The notes below the pieces were generated by a model. The model searched no databases. It was given only the letters and a program-made list of their open reading frames with translations, and was not told the origin of the DNA. The position numbers were made by a program, and so were the translations under genes. Below, one piece after another: positions 56,201 through 64,000 of a stretch of DNA of 64,000 nt; within the stretch, counting starts at the first letter, position 1, and each line of letters starts with the position of its first letter. This DNA comes from Capillimicrobium parvum (GTDB taxonomy: Bacteria > Actinomycetota > Thermoleophilia > Solirubrobacterales > Solirubrobacteraceae): assembly GCF_021172045.1 (NCBI RefSeq), contig NZ_CP087164.1, positions 1,674,001 to 1,738,000 on the forward strand, in the 5' to 3' direction.

Positions 56201-57268
56201 CTACCGATCGGCCGGCTGGAGGATCACCTTCAGCTCGTCGGCGCCGCGGACGAGACTCGCGAACACCTCCGGCGCGCTGTCGAAGCCGGTGCGGCGGGTG
56301 ATCAGCGCCTCGACGTCGAGGCGCCCATCGGCGATGAGGCCGAGCGCGTCGGAGAAGTCCCGGCTCGTGTAGACGTAGGAGCCGCGCAGCTGCAGTTCGC
56401 GCACGACGACCTGGTCGACGGGCAGGGGGACGTCCTCGCCGAAGAGGGCGACCACGACGACCACCCCGCCGGGCCGGCAGAGCGCGAGCGCCTCGGCGAC
56501 CACGTCCGGCGCGGCGGCGGCGATCACGAGGACGTCGAACCCGCTGCCCCCGGAGACGCGACGGCCGGCGGCGGCGAGGTCGTCCTCACGGGCGTGGACG
56601 GCGTGCGCGCCGGCCAGGCGCCCGGCCATCTCGAGGTTGAACGGCTTGATGTCGGTGACGAGCGGTGCGCCCGCGCCGAGCTCGCGGGCGATCATCGCGA
56701 CGAGCGTGCCGATCGAGCCCGCGCCGATGACGGCCAGCCGCGTGCCGGCGCCGACCCCGCCGACGCGACACGCGCGCAGGGCCACGGCCGCGGGCTCGAC
56801 GAGCGCACCCGCCTCGAAGCTCACGTTGCCGGGGACCCGGTACAGCAGGGCGGCGGGCGCGACGATCCAGTCGCTGAACGTCCCGGCCCAGCCGACGCCG
56901 GGCACCCGGCGGTCGGTGCACAGGTTCGTCTCGCCGCGGCCGCACGGCTCGCACGATCCGCACGCGACGAGCGGCAGGAGCGCCACGCGGTCCCCGGGCG
57001 TCAGGTTCGTGACGCCGGGCCCCAGCGCCTCGACCACGCCGGAGACCTCGTGGCCGAGCACGACGGGCGGCACGCGGAACGGGTGGTGCCCGCGGTAGGT
57101 CGACAGGTCCGAGCCGCAGATCCCGCCCGCCCGCACGGCGACGCGGACCTCCCCGGGGCCGGGCTCCGGGACGGGCATCGCCGCCAGCTCGATCTCCTCG
57201 GGGGCGGTGAGCAGGACGGCCTGCATGGTCGGCGGGGGCACGCTCACGTCGGTGACGGATCCTGTCAC
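56201..57268 (-). CDS. Zinc-dependent medium-chain alcohol dehydrogenase
   Basis: 355 aa from GTG 57268, in a GTGA overlap with the aminotransferase stop. Catalytic zinc residues CGSD and GHEVSGVVE; the structural zinc lobe is complete with four cysteines (CGSCEPCGRGETNLC). The Rossmann motif is VIGAGSIGTLVAMIA. It belongs to the threonine/sorbitol dehydrogenase branch. Coupling to a class V aminotransferase suggests oxidation of an amino alcohol or sugar alcohol. The specific substrate is unknown. Confidence 0.88.
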   Translation of the reverse strand: MTGSVTDVSVPPPTMQAVLLTAPEEIELAAMPVPEPGPGEVRVAVRAGGICGSDLSTYRGHHPFRVPPVVLGHEVSGVVEALGPGVTNLTPGDRVALLPLVACGSCEPCGRGETNLCTDRRVPGVGWAGTFSDWIVAPAALLYRVPGNVSFEAGALVEPAAVALRACRVGGVGAGTRLAVIGAGSIGTLVAMIARELGAGAPLVTDIKPFNLEMAGRLAGAHAVHAREDDLAAAGRRVSGGSGFDVLVIAAAAPDVVAEALALCRPGGVVVVVALFGEDVPLPVDQVVVRELQLRGSYVYTSRDFSDALGLIADGRLDVEALITRRTGFDSAPEVFASLVRGADELKVILQPADR

Positions 57269-58500
57269 GGCGCGGCGCCCAGGGCGGCGACCGCGTCGAC
57301 CAGCCGGTCGACCTCGGCGGCGGTGTTGTAGAGCACGATGCTCGCGCGGACCGCGCCGCCGGTCTCGACCAGGCCGAGGCGGCGCATGAGCTCGTAGGCG
57401 TAGTTGTCCCCGGCCCACACGGCGATGCCCTGCTCGGACAGGCGGCTCGCGACCGCGCCGGGCGCATGGCCGTCGACCAGGAACGAGACGGTCGAGGTGC
57501 GCCGGCGCGGTGACCCGAGCAGGCGGACGCCCTCGATCGCCGACAGCCCCGCGACGAGTCGCTCGAGCAGCCCCTGCAGGCGGCCCTCGACCGCGGTGAA
57601 CGCGGCCAGCAGGCGGGTGCGGCGATCGCCGGCGGCGTCGGTGAGCCCCGCCAGCCAGTCCACGGCGGCGCGGACCCCGGCCAGCAGCTCGAACGGCGGC
57701 GTCCCGCGCTCGAACCGGCCCGGCCCCGCGTCGGGCGCCGGCACGAGCTTCGCCGGCCGCAGGCGTTCGAGCAGCACCGGATCGGCGATCACCGCGCCGG
57801 TGTGGGGGCCGCAGAACTTGTAGGACGAGCAGGCGTAGAGGTCGGCGCCGAGCTGCGCCACGTCGGTCGGGACGTGCGGGGTGGCGTGCACGCCGTCGAC
57901 GTACGTCAGTGCGCCCACGGCATGAGCGGCGTCGGCGATCGCGCGGACGCCGGGTCGCGTGCCGATCGCGTTGGACGCGGCGGTGACGGCGACCAGGCGC
58001 GTGCGCTCCGACAGGACGCGCTGCACGGCCTCGGCGGGCAGCTCGCCGGTCTCGGCGTCGAAGTCCGCCACCCGCACCGTCGCGCCGGCGCGCTCGGCGG
58101 CCAGCCGCCACGGCCGGACGTTCGCGTCGTGGTCGAGCGACGTGACGACCACCTCGTCCCCCCGACCCCAGGTGCGCGAGATCGCGTCGGCGAGGTGGAA
58201 CGTGAGCGTCGTCATGTTCGGGCCGAGCACGACGCCCTCGGGCGCGCCGCCCACGAGGTCCGCGATCGCCGACCGGGCTTCCGCGACGACCTCGCTGCTC
58301 GTGCGCGAGGCGGCGAACGCGCCGCCCTGGTTCGCCATCGCCGTGCGCAGGGCCTCGGCGACCGCTTGCACGACCGCGACGGGCACCTGCGTGCCGGCCG
58401 CGCCGTCGAGCGCCGCGACGTCCGGCGACAGGGCCGGGAAGTGCGCGCGCACCTCGTCGACGGGCATGAGCCGTGGCGCCGGCGGCGGGATGGTGCTCAT
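57265..58500 (-). CDS. Class V aminotransferase, cysteine-desulfurase-like
   Basis: 411 aa from ATG 58500. PLP fold type I with LDGAAGTQVPVAVVQA, the cofactor Asp and His in TYVDGVHATPHVP and the Schiff-base Lys in ACSSYKFCGPHTG. A cysteine at the desulfurase position is not evident, and the RFERGTPPFELLAG segment fits the isopenicillin-epimerase-like or SelA-like subgroup, which does lyase or epimerase chemistry. It is first in a two-gene operon with the zinc dehydrogenase, divergent from the large fusion gene. Confidence 0.85.
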   Translation of the reverse strand: MSTIPPPAPRLMPVDEVRAHFPALSPDVAALDGAAGTQVPVAVVQAVAEALRTAMANQGGAFAASRTSSEVVAEARSAIADLVGGAPEGVVLGPNMTTLTFHLADAISRTWGRGDEVVVTSLDHDANVRPWRLAAERAGATVRVADFDAETGELPAEAVQRVLSERTRLVAVTAASNAIGTRPGVRAIADAAHAVGALTYVDGVHATPHVPTDVAQLGADLYACSSYKFCGPHTGAVIADPVLLERLRPAKLVPAPDAGPGRFERGTPPFELLAGVRAAVDWLAGLTDAAGDRRTRLLAAFTAVEGRLQGLLERLVAGLSAIEGVRLLGSPRRRTSTVSFLVDGHAPGAVASRLSEQGIAVWAGDNYAYELMRRLGLVETGGAVRASIVLYNTAAEVDRLVDAVAALGAAP

Positions 58501-58638
58501 GGCGCACCATCCTGCGGGCCCGGCGCCGCGGTCGCAAGCCGGACCGGCCGTCCGCCGCCCGCGGGAGCGTGCCGGTATCGTGCCGCGGCGCCGTCGTCCG
58601 GCCCGGGCGGGTGCGTGGCCCGGAAGCTCGCAGCGAAC

Positions 58639-61113
58639 ATGAACCCCGACGCCCAAGCCATCCCTGCCCTCGACTCGCTCGGCGTCGTCGCCGATGCGGT
58701 GGCCCGCACGGACGAGACCCTGTCGCTCGCGGCGCGCCATCTCGACCCCTCGCTGGTCGACGTGCTGCGGATCCTCGGCTTCGACAAGGAGTTCCGGTCG
58801 GCGCAGGGGTCGTATCTCTACGACGAGGCCGGCCACGGGTACCTCGACCTCCACACCGGCGAGGGCTTCGCCAGCCTGGGCCACAACCATCCCGACGTCC
58901 GCGACGTCCTGCGCGCCACGGTCGACTCAGATCTCGCCGACGGCGTCCAGATGCACTACTCGGCCCTGGCGGGGATGCTCGCCGAGGCGCTGGCGCAGCG
59001 GCTGCCGCCCGGGCTCGACGCGGTGTTCTTCGCCAGCACGGGCGCGGAAGCCGTCGACTCGGCGATGAAGTTCGCGCGCGCCGCGACGCGCCGGCCGCGG
59101 TTGATCTCGTGCGACAGCAGCTTCCACGGGGTCACGCTGGGGCCGCTCTCGATGGTCGGCGACGAGTTCTTCAAGGAGGGGTTCGGCCCGCTGCTGCCGG
59201 GCTGCGATCGCGTGCCGTTCGGCGACCTCGCGCGCCTGGAGGCCGAGCTGCGCCACAAGGACGTCGCCGCCTTCTTCGTCGAGCCCATCCAGGGCCGGAT
59301 GGTGTCGCTGCCGCCCGCCGGCTATCTGCAGGCGGCACAGGAGCTGTGCCGGCGCTACGGGACGCTGTTCGTCGTCGACGAGATCCAGACCGGGCTCGGG
59401 CGGACCGGCAGGTGGTTCGCCCTCGAGCACTGGGGGCTGGAGCCGGACTTCGTGCTCGTCGGCAAGGCGCTCAGCGGCGGCTACATGCCCGTCGCCGCGA
59501 TGGTCACGAGGCGGGAGATCTACCAGAAGGCCGTGGGGACGCTCGAGCGCTCCTACGTGCACCAGTCGACCTACGGGCGCAACCGCCTGTCGATGGCGGC
59601 GGGGCTGGCGACGATGCGCATCATCGAGCGCGATCGGCTCATCGAGAACGCCGCCGCCATGAGCACCGTGCTGAGCGACGGGCTCGCCGAGCTGCAGGGC
59701 CGCTACGACATGATCCGGGAGGTCCGCGCCAGCGGGCTGATGATCGGCATCGAGCTGCAGCCGCCGAGCTCCCGCGCCGCACGGCTGAGCGTGCGCATGA
59801 TCCGCATGGCGAGCGAGGGGCTCTTCCCGCAGCTGGTCGTCATCCCGCTGCACCGCGACCACCGCGTGATCACGATGGCGGCCGGCAAGAACGACGTGAT
59901 CAAGCTCCTGCCGCCGCTGACCCTCTCGGAGCCGGAGGCCAGGACCTTCCTCGGCGCGCTCGACGTTGTGCTCGCCGATTGCTCGGGCGCCGCGGGCAAG
60001 AACTGGGCGGTCGTGCGCGACATCGCCACCGCCACCCTGCGCCGCCGTGACGCGCCCGGCGCTCCGGTCGCCGAGAAGGTGCGCTTCCGCGGCACCGCCG
60101 TCGACCCGTCGCGGGACGACGTCTGCCTCATCACGGGTGCGTCCGGGTTCATCGGCGGGCACCTGGCTCAGCGGCTCGTGCAGGAGGGCCACCAGGTCCG
60201 CTGCCTCGTGCGCGAGAGCAGCGACACGTCGCTGCTCGAGGAGCTCGGCGTCGAGATCGCGGTCGGCGACCTGACGAACGCGCGCTCGGTGGCCGGTGCC
60301 GCGGAGGGCTGCCGCTACGTGCTGCACTGCGGCGCCCAGGTCTCCGACTGGGCCACCGTCGACGAGATCGTCCGGGTCAACGTCGAGGGCACGCGGAACG
60401 TGCTCGAGGCCTCCGTCGACGCCTCCGTGCAGCGCTTCGTGCACTTCAGCACCACGGACGTCTACGGCTATCCCGGCTGCGCCGCGGTCGACGAGACGTT
60501 CGCCCCGACGCGCTTTCGCAACTGGTACTCGCAGACGAAGCTGGCGGCCGAGGCCGAGGTCCGGCGCGTCGACGACACCGGGGCGATCGACGCCGTCATC
60601 CTGCGCCCCGCGACGGTCTACGGACCGCGCTCGACGGACGTCGTCGGCGAGATCGCGCGGGCGATCCGCGGCGGCAACATGGTGCTCGTCGGCGGCGGTC
60701 GCGCCGTGGCCGGCCTCTGCTACGTCGAGAACCTCATGGATGCCGCGGTCCTCGCGCTCCGGGAGACCGCCGCGAGCGGCCACGCCTTCAACGTCAGCGA
60801 CGGCCTCGACGTCACGTGGCGGGAGTTCACCGAGGGCCTGGCCAGCGGGCTCGGCTGCTCGCGCGTCCGGTGGAGCGTCCCGTACTGGCTGGCCAGCGGC
60901 ATCGGCTACTCGTTCGAGCACGGCTACCGGTTCCTGCGCACGACGACGCGGCTGCGCACGACGCCGCTGCTGTCGCGCCAGGCCGTGCACGTGATGGGCA
61001 TCGACCAGGACTTCAGCAACCGCAAGGCGCGGGAGGTGCTCGGCTGGCAGCCCCGGGTCGACTATCCGGGCGGCCTCGAGGCGACCGTCGCCTGGCTTCG
61101 CGCCGGCGACTGA
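58639..61113 (+). CDS. Class III aminotransferase fused to an NAD-dependent epimerase/3beta-HSD domain
   Basis: 824 aa from ATG 58639; GTG 58612 is an alternative. Residues about 30-450 are a class III aminotransferase (ASTGAEAVDSAMKF, VVDEIQTGLGRTGRW, Schiff-base Lys in LVGKALSGGYMP). Residues about 490-820 are an extended SDR (CLITGASGFIGGHLAQRL, HFSTTDVYG, catalytic Tyr-Lys in WYSQTKLAAE). The joint is a charged linker near ATLRRRDAPGAPVAEK. No stop or frameshift lies between. One chain could oxidise an alcohol and aminate the resulting ketone. The natural substrate is unknown. Confidence 0.88.
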   Translation: MNPDAQAIPALDSLGVVADAVARTDETLSLAARHLDPSLVDVLRILGFDKEFRSAQGSYLYDEAGHGYLDLHTGEGFASLGHNHPDVRDVLRATVDSDLADGVQMHYSALAGMLAEALAQRLPPGLDAVFFASTGAEAVDSAMKFARAATRRPRLISCDSSFHGVTLGPLSMVGDEFFKEGFGPLLPGCDRVPFGDLARLEAELRHKDVAAFFVEPIQGRMVSLPPAGYLQAAQELCRRYGTLFVVDEIQTGLGRTGRWFALEHWGLEPDFVLVGKALSGGYMPVAAMVTRREIYQKAVGTLERSYVHQSTYGRNRLSMAAGLATMRIIERDRLIENAAAMSTVLSDGLAELQGRYDMIREVRASGLMIGIELQPPSSRAARLSVRMIRMASEGLFPQLVVIPLHRDHRVITMAAGKNDVIKLLPPLTLSEPEARTFLGALDVVLADCSGAAGKNWAVVRDIATATLRRRDAPGAPVAEKVRFRGTAVDPSRDDVCLITGASGFIGGHLAQRLVQEGHQVRCLVRESSDTSLLEELGVEIAVGDLTNARSVAGAAEGCRYVLHCGAQVSDWATVDEIVRVNVEGTRNVLEASVDASVQRFVHFSTTDVYGYPGCAAVDETFAPTRFRNWYSQTKLAAEAEVRRVDDTGAIDAVILRPATVYGPRSTDVVGEIARAIRGGNMVLVGGGRAVAGLCYVENLMDAAVLALRETAASGHAFNVSDGLDVTWREFTEGLASGLGCSRVRWSVPYWLASGIGYSFEHGYRFLRTTTRLRTTPLLSRQAVHVMGIDQDFSNRKAREVLGWQPRVDYPGGLEATVAWLRAGD

Positions 61114-61197
61114 GGGGATCGCGCAGGCGGCCGGCCTTGCAACGCGTCGCGGAGAGGAAGAACATCAGGCCAACCAGCGACGACGGGAGGCCACAAA

Positions 61198-61560
61198 ATG
61201 GCCGGTGTGCAGTCACGGGACTTCGGCTCGCCTGACGAGACGCGGACCCCGGACAAGACGCGGGTGGACCTGGTGCGCATGGGCGGTACGACCGTCGGCC
61301 GGTTCACGTTCGAGCCGGGATGGCGGTGGTCGGAGTGCATCAAGCCCGTCGCCGGCACGGACAGCTGCAACGCGCGGCACGTCGGCATCGTCCACTCCGG
61401 CCGGTTGGGCGTGAGGCATGACGACGGAACCGAGCTCGACCTCAATGCGGGCGACGCGTACGTCATCGAGCCGGGCCATGACGCCTGGGTCATCGGTGAC
61501 GAGCGCTTCGTCGCGTTCGAGTTCGAGTCGCGCGCGGCCGAGGAGTACGCCAAGGGCTGA
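61198..61560 (+). CDS. Small cupin-domain protein
   Basis: 120 aa, ATG 61198. One cupin fold: GRFTFEPGWRWSECIKP, ARHVGIVHSGRLGVRHDDG and DAYVIEPGHDAWVIGDE. The first motif carries few histidines, so metal binding is uncertain. It lies 84 bp after the fusion gene and 106 bp before the F420-type oxidoreductase gene on the same strand, without overlaps. Possibly a ligand sensor or small isomerase. Confidence 0.75.
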   Translation: MAGVQSRDFGSPDETRTPDKTRVDLVRMGGTTVGRFTFEPGWRWSECIKPVAGTDSCNARHVGIVHSGRLGVRHDDGTELDLNAGDAYVIEPGHDAWVIGDERFVAFEFESRAAEEYAKG

Positions 61561-61666
61561 TCGGCCCGGCTCGGTCGCATCGGCGCCCCGCCGCGCGACC
61601 CACGCCGCCATGTCGCAATAGGGTCCCGCGGATGCCTGATCGAACGGTCGCGGAGGCTCGTGTCGG

Positions 61667-62719
61667 ATGAGCGCTGCGCCGACCCTCGACGTCAGCGTGA
61701 TGTTCCACCCCGACCGCGCGATCGGTGAGACCGCCGAGCTGGCCGCCGAGGTCGAGCGCCTGGGGTTGGCGGGCGTGTGGCTCGGCGACTCGCAGAGCAT
61801 CTTCCGCGACGTGTTCACGGCGCTCACGCTCGTCGCGGAGCGCACCTCGCGCATCGCGCTCGGCGTCGGCGTCACGAACACGGTGTCGAGGCATCCGGCG
61901 GTGATCGCGGGCGCGATCGGATCGGTCGCCGAGCACGCCGCCGGGCGCACCGTCCTGCTCGGCATCGGGACGGGCGAGACCGCCGTCGAGTCGCTGGGGC
62001 GCAAGCCGGCCACGATCGCGCGCATGGAGGAGGTGGCGCGGGCGGTACGGGGGCTGAACGCGGGGGAGACGGTGACCTACGAGGGCGCCGAGATCACCCA
62101 GGACTGGCCGGCCCCGCGCGTGCCGATCGTCTTCGCGTCGACCGGGCCCCGATCGCTGCGCGCCGCGGGACGCACCGCCGACGGCGTGTACCTCAAGCTC
62201 GGGGTCGACCCCGACGTCCTGCGCTACGCCGTGTCGAACCTCGCCGCCGGCCGGGCCGAAGGGGGGCGGACCCTCGACGGCTTCCGCGTGGCCGCGATGG
62301 TGCCGGTGGCCGTCGACGACGATCCGGCGGTCGCGCGCGACGAGGTCCGCGGGTTCGCCGCGGCGATCGCGCGCGCCGCGGCCCGGGCGATCCCGCCCGA
62401 GGACCTGCCGCAGGAGATCGCGGCGACGATCGCCGAGCTCGAGCGCGTCTCCTCGGTGGCGCGCGGGCGCCAGAGCTACGTGCAGTGGCTGCACAGCCCG
62501 GAGTACGCGCGGATGATCCCCGACGCGATCGTCGACCGGTTCGCGATCGCCGGGACGGCGGCTCAGGTCGCCGGCCGGATCGCGGGCCTGGGCGCCGCGG
62601 GGGTCACCGAGGTGATCGCCCCGCTCGCGATGCCCGATCCCCGGCCGGCGCTGGGGAGGATCGGGGCCGGGGTCATGCCGCTGCTCGCGGCGACGCATCC
62701 GGGCGGCCGCCGAGCCTGA
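61667..62719 (+). CDS. Luciferase-like (LLM) F420-dependent oxidoreductase
   Basis: 350 aa, ATG 61667 with CGGAGG upstream. TIM-barrel LLM protein of the methylene-tetrahydromethanopterin reductase-like class: VERLGLAGVWLGDSQ, RIALGVGVTNTVSRHPAV, LLGIGTGETAVESLG and IVFASTGPRSLRAAGR. Members use F420 or FMN to transfer hydride to alcohols, aldehydes or nitro compounds. It sits beside the mycofactocin locus, and mycofactocin and F420 are both alternative redox carriers in actinomycetes, so a functional link is plausible. Confidence 0.85.
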   Translation: MSAAPTLDVSVMFHPDRAIGETAELAAEVERLGLAGVWLGDSQSIFRDVFTALTLVAERTSRIALGVGVTNTVSRHPAVIAGAIGSVAEHAAGRTVLLGIGTGETAVESLGRKPATIARMEEVARAVRGLNAGETVTYEGAEITQDWPAPRVPIVFASTGPRSLRAAGRTADGVYLKLGVDPDVLRYAVSNLAAGRAEGGRTLDGFRVAAMVPVAVDDDPAVARDEVRGFAAAIARAAARAIPPEDLPQEIAATIAELERVSSVARGRQSYVQWLHSPEYARMIPDAIVDRFAIAGTAAQVAGRIAGLGAAGVTEVIAPLAMPDPRPALGRIGAGVMPLLAATHPGGRRA

Positions 62720-62740
62720 CCTTCGCCGGGCCGGCCGGCG

Positions 62741-63343
62741 TCATCGCGAGCTCGACGTGCTGAATCCGCCGGCGAGTGCGCGGTAGCCGGCGTCGATCGT
62801 GGCGGCGAGGTCGCGTGATGGGTCGTCGACCCAGACGACGAAGGCGGCCATGGAGGTGCCGAGGGCGGCGTGGGCGATCGTCTGGGGGAGGTGGTCGTCG
62901 GGGTGCTGGGCGAGGCGGTGGGCGGCGAAGTCGGCGATGACGCGTCGCCATGCTTCGTATCGGAGCATGGAGTGGGCTTGGAGGGCGGAGACGGTCGTGA
63001 TCAGCGTCATACGGATGCGCAGGTCGGGGAGCTGGTCGTCGGGGTAGGTGTTGGATGCGACGACCGCGTGGCGCAGCGTGGTCATGAGCGGCTCGTCGGT
63101 GGGTCGGGCGGCGAGCTCGGCGCGGAGCCGTTCGCAGACGAGCTCGAAGTCGCCCCAGACGGTGTCGTTCTTGGAGGAGAAGTAGCGAAACAGGGTGCGG
63201 CGGCCGACGCCGACGGCGCGGGCGATGTCGTCGATCGTCGTCTCGTCGAAGCCTTGGCGGGCGAAGAGGTCCAGGGCGATGCGGGCGACCTCCTCACGGG
63301 TGGTGCTCGCGGGGCGGCCTCGGGTGGGGTTGATTTGTGGCAC
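62741..63343 (-). CDS. mftR: Mycofactocin system TetR-family regulator
   Basis: 200 aa, ATG 63343. TetR HTH at residues about 15-62 (DETTIDDIARAVGVGRRTLFRYFSSKNDTVWGDF), which is the characteristic opening of MftR proteins. The ligand domain follows with MRMTLITTVSAL-like helices and VVWVDDPSRDL. It is divergent from mftA, with 57 bp between the starts. MftR is known to repress the mycofactocin genes and to respond to long-chain acyl-CoA in mycobacteria. Confidence 0.88.
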   Translation of the reverse strand: MPQINPTRGRPASTTREEVARIALDLFARQGFDETTIDDIARAVGVGRRTLFRYFSSKNDTVWGDFELVCERLRAELAARPTDEPLMTTLRHAVVASNTYPDDQLPDLRIRMTLITTVSALQAHSMLRYEAWRRVIADFAAHRLAQHPDDHLPQTIAHAALGTSMAAFVVWVDDPSRDLAATIDAGYRALAGGFSTSSSR

Positions 63344-63400
63344 GGGGTGCGGTAATTATTCCGGGACTGCCGACACAAGCGACGAGCAGGAGAGGTTCGC
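63344..63400. promoter_or_regulatory. Divergent mftR-mftA promoter region
   Basis: The 57-bp gap holds GGTAATTATTCC (63351-63362), an AT-rich near-palindrome that stands out from its GC-rich surroundings and is the best candidate MftR operator. GCAGGAGAGG (63386-63395) is the ribosome site of mftA. Confidence 0.45.
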
Positions 63401-63541
63401 ATGGATCAGGTTGTGGTGGACGAGCGTCCCGTCGAGCAGATGGAGGAGGCGGCCTCGGTCGAGCAGGCCGAGCCGGTCCTCGTCGAGGACGATCTGTTGA
63501 TCGAGGACGTGTCGATCGACGGCATGTGCGGCGTGTACTGA
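63401..63541 (+). CDS. mftA: Mycofactocin precursor peptide
   Basis: 46 aa, ATG 63401 with AGGAGAGG 5 bases upstream. The acidic leader is rich in Glu, Asp and Val and ends EDVSIDGMCGVY, the invariant C-terminus of mycofactocin precursors. The radical-SAM enzyme MftC decarboxylates and cross-links the final Val-Tyr pair, and later enzymes convert it to a redox cofactor used by certain SDR dehydrogenases. It is short enough to be missed by ordinary gene finding. mftB starts 2 bp after its stop. Confidence 0.97.
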   Translation: MDQVVVDERPVEQMEEAASVEQAEPVLVEDDLLIEDVSIDGMCGVY

Positions 63542-63543
63542 TC

Positions 63544-63825
63544 ATGGTCGCGTTCGACGCCGAGCGGCCGTGGCGTCTGGGACGGCAGGTGGCGCTGCGG
63601 CCGGAGCCGTTCGGCGCCCTCGCATATCACTTCGGGACGCGGCGGCTGTCGTTCCTCAAGAGCCCGGCGCTGGTCGGGCTGGTGGAGTCGCTCGAGCGCC
63701 ACGACAGCGCTCGGGAGGCCGTGGCCGCGGCCGGGGTATCCGATTGCGAGGTGCCGGTCTACGAGAAGGCGCTGGCCCGGCTGGCGGACACGGGGATGAT
63801 CGAGCGGAGGGGGGCGGCGGCATGA
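63544..63825 (+). CDS. mftB: Mycofactocin precursor-recognition chaperone
   Basis: 93 aa, ATG 63544. Compact winged-helix-like RiPP recognition element: RLGRQVALRPEPFGALAYHFGTRRL, then SFLKSPALVGLVESL and a final LARLADTGMIERR. MftB binds the MftA leader and presents it to MftC. The spacing (2 bp after mftA, 4-nt overlap with mftC) is the standard order of mycofactocin loci. Confidence 0.93.
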   Translation: MVAFDAERPWRLGRQVALRPEPFGALAYHFGTRRLSFLKSPALVGLVESLERHDSAREAVAAAGVSDCEVPVYEKALARLADTGMIERRGAAA

Positions 63826-64000
63826 GCGCGACGATCGCGCCGAAGCGGCTGGTCGAGCATTTCGAGGCCGGGCTCGATGCGCCGATCTGCCTGACGTGGG
63901 AGCTGACGTACGCGTGCAACCTGGCCTGTGTGCACTGCCTGTCGAGCTCGGGGCGCCGCGATCCGCGCGAGCTGTCGACCGCGGAGTGCAAGCGGGTGAT
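63822..64000 (+). CDS. mftC: Mycofactocin radical SAM maturase, start only
   Basis: ATG 63822 overlaps the mftB stop by 4 nt; 59 full codons are visible before the window ends. The radical-SAM cluster motif is seen in WELTYACNLACVHCLSSSG (CxxxCxxC), followed by RRDPRELSTAEC. MftC oxidatively decarboxylates the terminal tyrosine of MftA and forms the Val-Tyr bond. The C-terminal SPASM domain and the remaining mft genes lie beyond the window. Confidence 0.95.
   Translation, partial: MSATIAPKRLVEHFEAGLDAPICLTWELTYACNLACVHCLSSSGRRDPRELSTAECKRV

Noticed and set aside
57802-58638. N-terminal extension of the aminotransferase-epimerase frame
   Set aside because: It runs antisense through the class V aminotransferase and has no domain; the family similarity begins just after ATG 58639.
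1-64000. tRNA, rRNA, CRISPR or transposase genes
   Set aside because: No cloverleaf, rRNA core, spaced repeats or transposase motifs were recognised on either strand; a covariance-model scan was not possible here.

Overview
The window is 64 kb of very GC-rich DNA with almost every third codon position G or C, dense gene packing, many GTG starts and many 1-4 nt stop/start overlaps. The gene content (mycofactocin precursor genes, CGNR zinc-finger regulator, PRC-barrel/DUF2382 proteins, BrkB-type membrane protein, F420-type luciferase-like oxidoreductase, PucR regulator) points to an actinomycete. The class Thermoleophilia (Solirubrobacterales) would fit well, but that placement is inference. 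There is no rRNA, tRNA, CRISPR array, phage or insertion sequence that I can support. This is a soil-type chromosome segment dominated by aromatic and amino-acid catabolism with local regulators.

Layout. 1-5.2 kb: TldD/PmbA family start, maleylacetate reductase-like enzyme, a LysR gene bracketed by two small related proteins, a CGNR zinc-finger regulator next to a 16-bp palindrome, and a response regulator with an HD-GYP output. 5.2-8.7 kb: MarR-SDR pair, an aspartate dehydrogenase-like protein and kynureninase. 8.9-15.3 kb: a six-gene operon (two SDRs, APC permease, kynurenine-formamidase-like cyclase, two cytochromes P450 with unusual I-helices). 15.3-18.3 kb: a frameshifted secreted-protein remnant and an intact secreted repeat protein sharing two DtxR/IdeR-like boxes, then a BrkB-family protein.

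18.3-28.5 kb is a 4-hydroxyphenylacetate/homoprotocatechuate meta-cleavage cluster: IclR regulator, flavin reductase plus two-component hydroxylase (HpaC/HpaB), DapA-like aldolase, a fumarylacetoacetase-RraA fusion, semialdehyde dehydrogenase (HpaE), GntR regulator, extradiol dioxygenase (HpaD), HpcH/HpaI-like aldolase and an FMN hydroxy-acid oxidase. 28.5-34.6 kb holds a second aromatic module: two amidohydrolases, a Rieske protein, a GntR regulator, an extradiol dioxygenase and a cupin, with a DUF3089 lipase-like gene between. 34.6-44.8 kb is mixed housekeeping and stress: GT-C glycosyltransferase, MetE-like protein, ATP-dependent DNA ligase, two DUF2382 proteins around a TetR-HTH/GAF/SpoIIE phosphatase, MFS transporter, CsoR and two flavin reductases.

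44.8-58.5 kb returns to catabolism: omega-transaminase plus methylmalonate-semialdehyde-type dehydrogenase under a PucR regulator, a phytoene-desaturase-like flavoprotein, a ring-hydroxylating dioxygenase operon with class II aldolase and aldo/keto reductase under a divergent LysR, and a zinc alcohol dehydrogenase coupled to a class V aminotransferase. 58.6-64 kb: a large aminotransferase-epimerase fusion, a cupin, an F420-type oxidoreductase, and the start of a mycofactocin locus (mftR, mftA, mftB, mftC cut by the window end).

Several genes appear leaderless: a TANNNT box lies exactly 6-7 nt before the start codon at seven loci. The most noteworthy items are the tandem P450s that have lost complementary halves of the acid-alcohol pair, the FAH-RraA fusion inside a pathway that lacks recognisable HpaF and HpaH, the TetR-SpoIIE fusion among DUF2382 genes, the 825-codon aminotransferase-epimerase, and a 75-nt inverted-repeat element at 47.8 kb.
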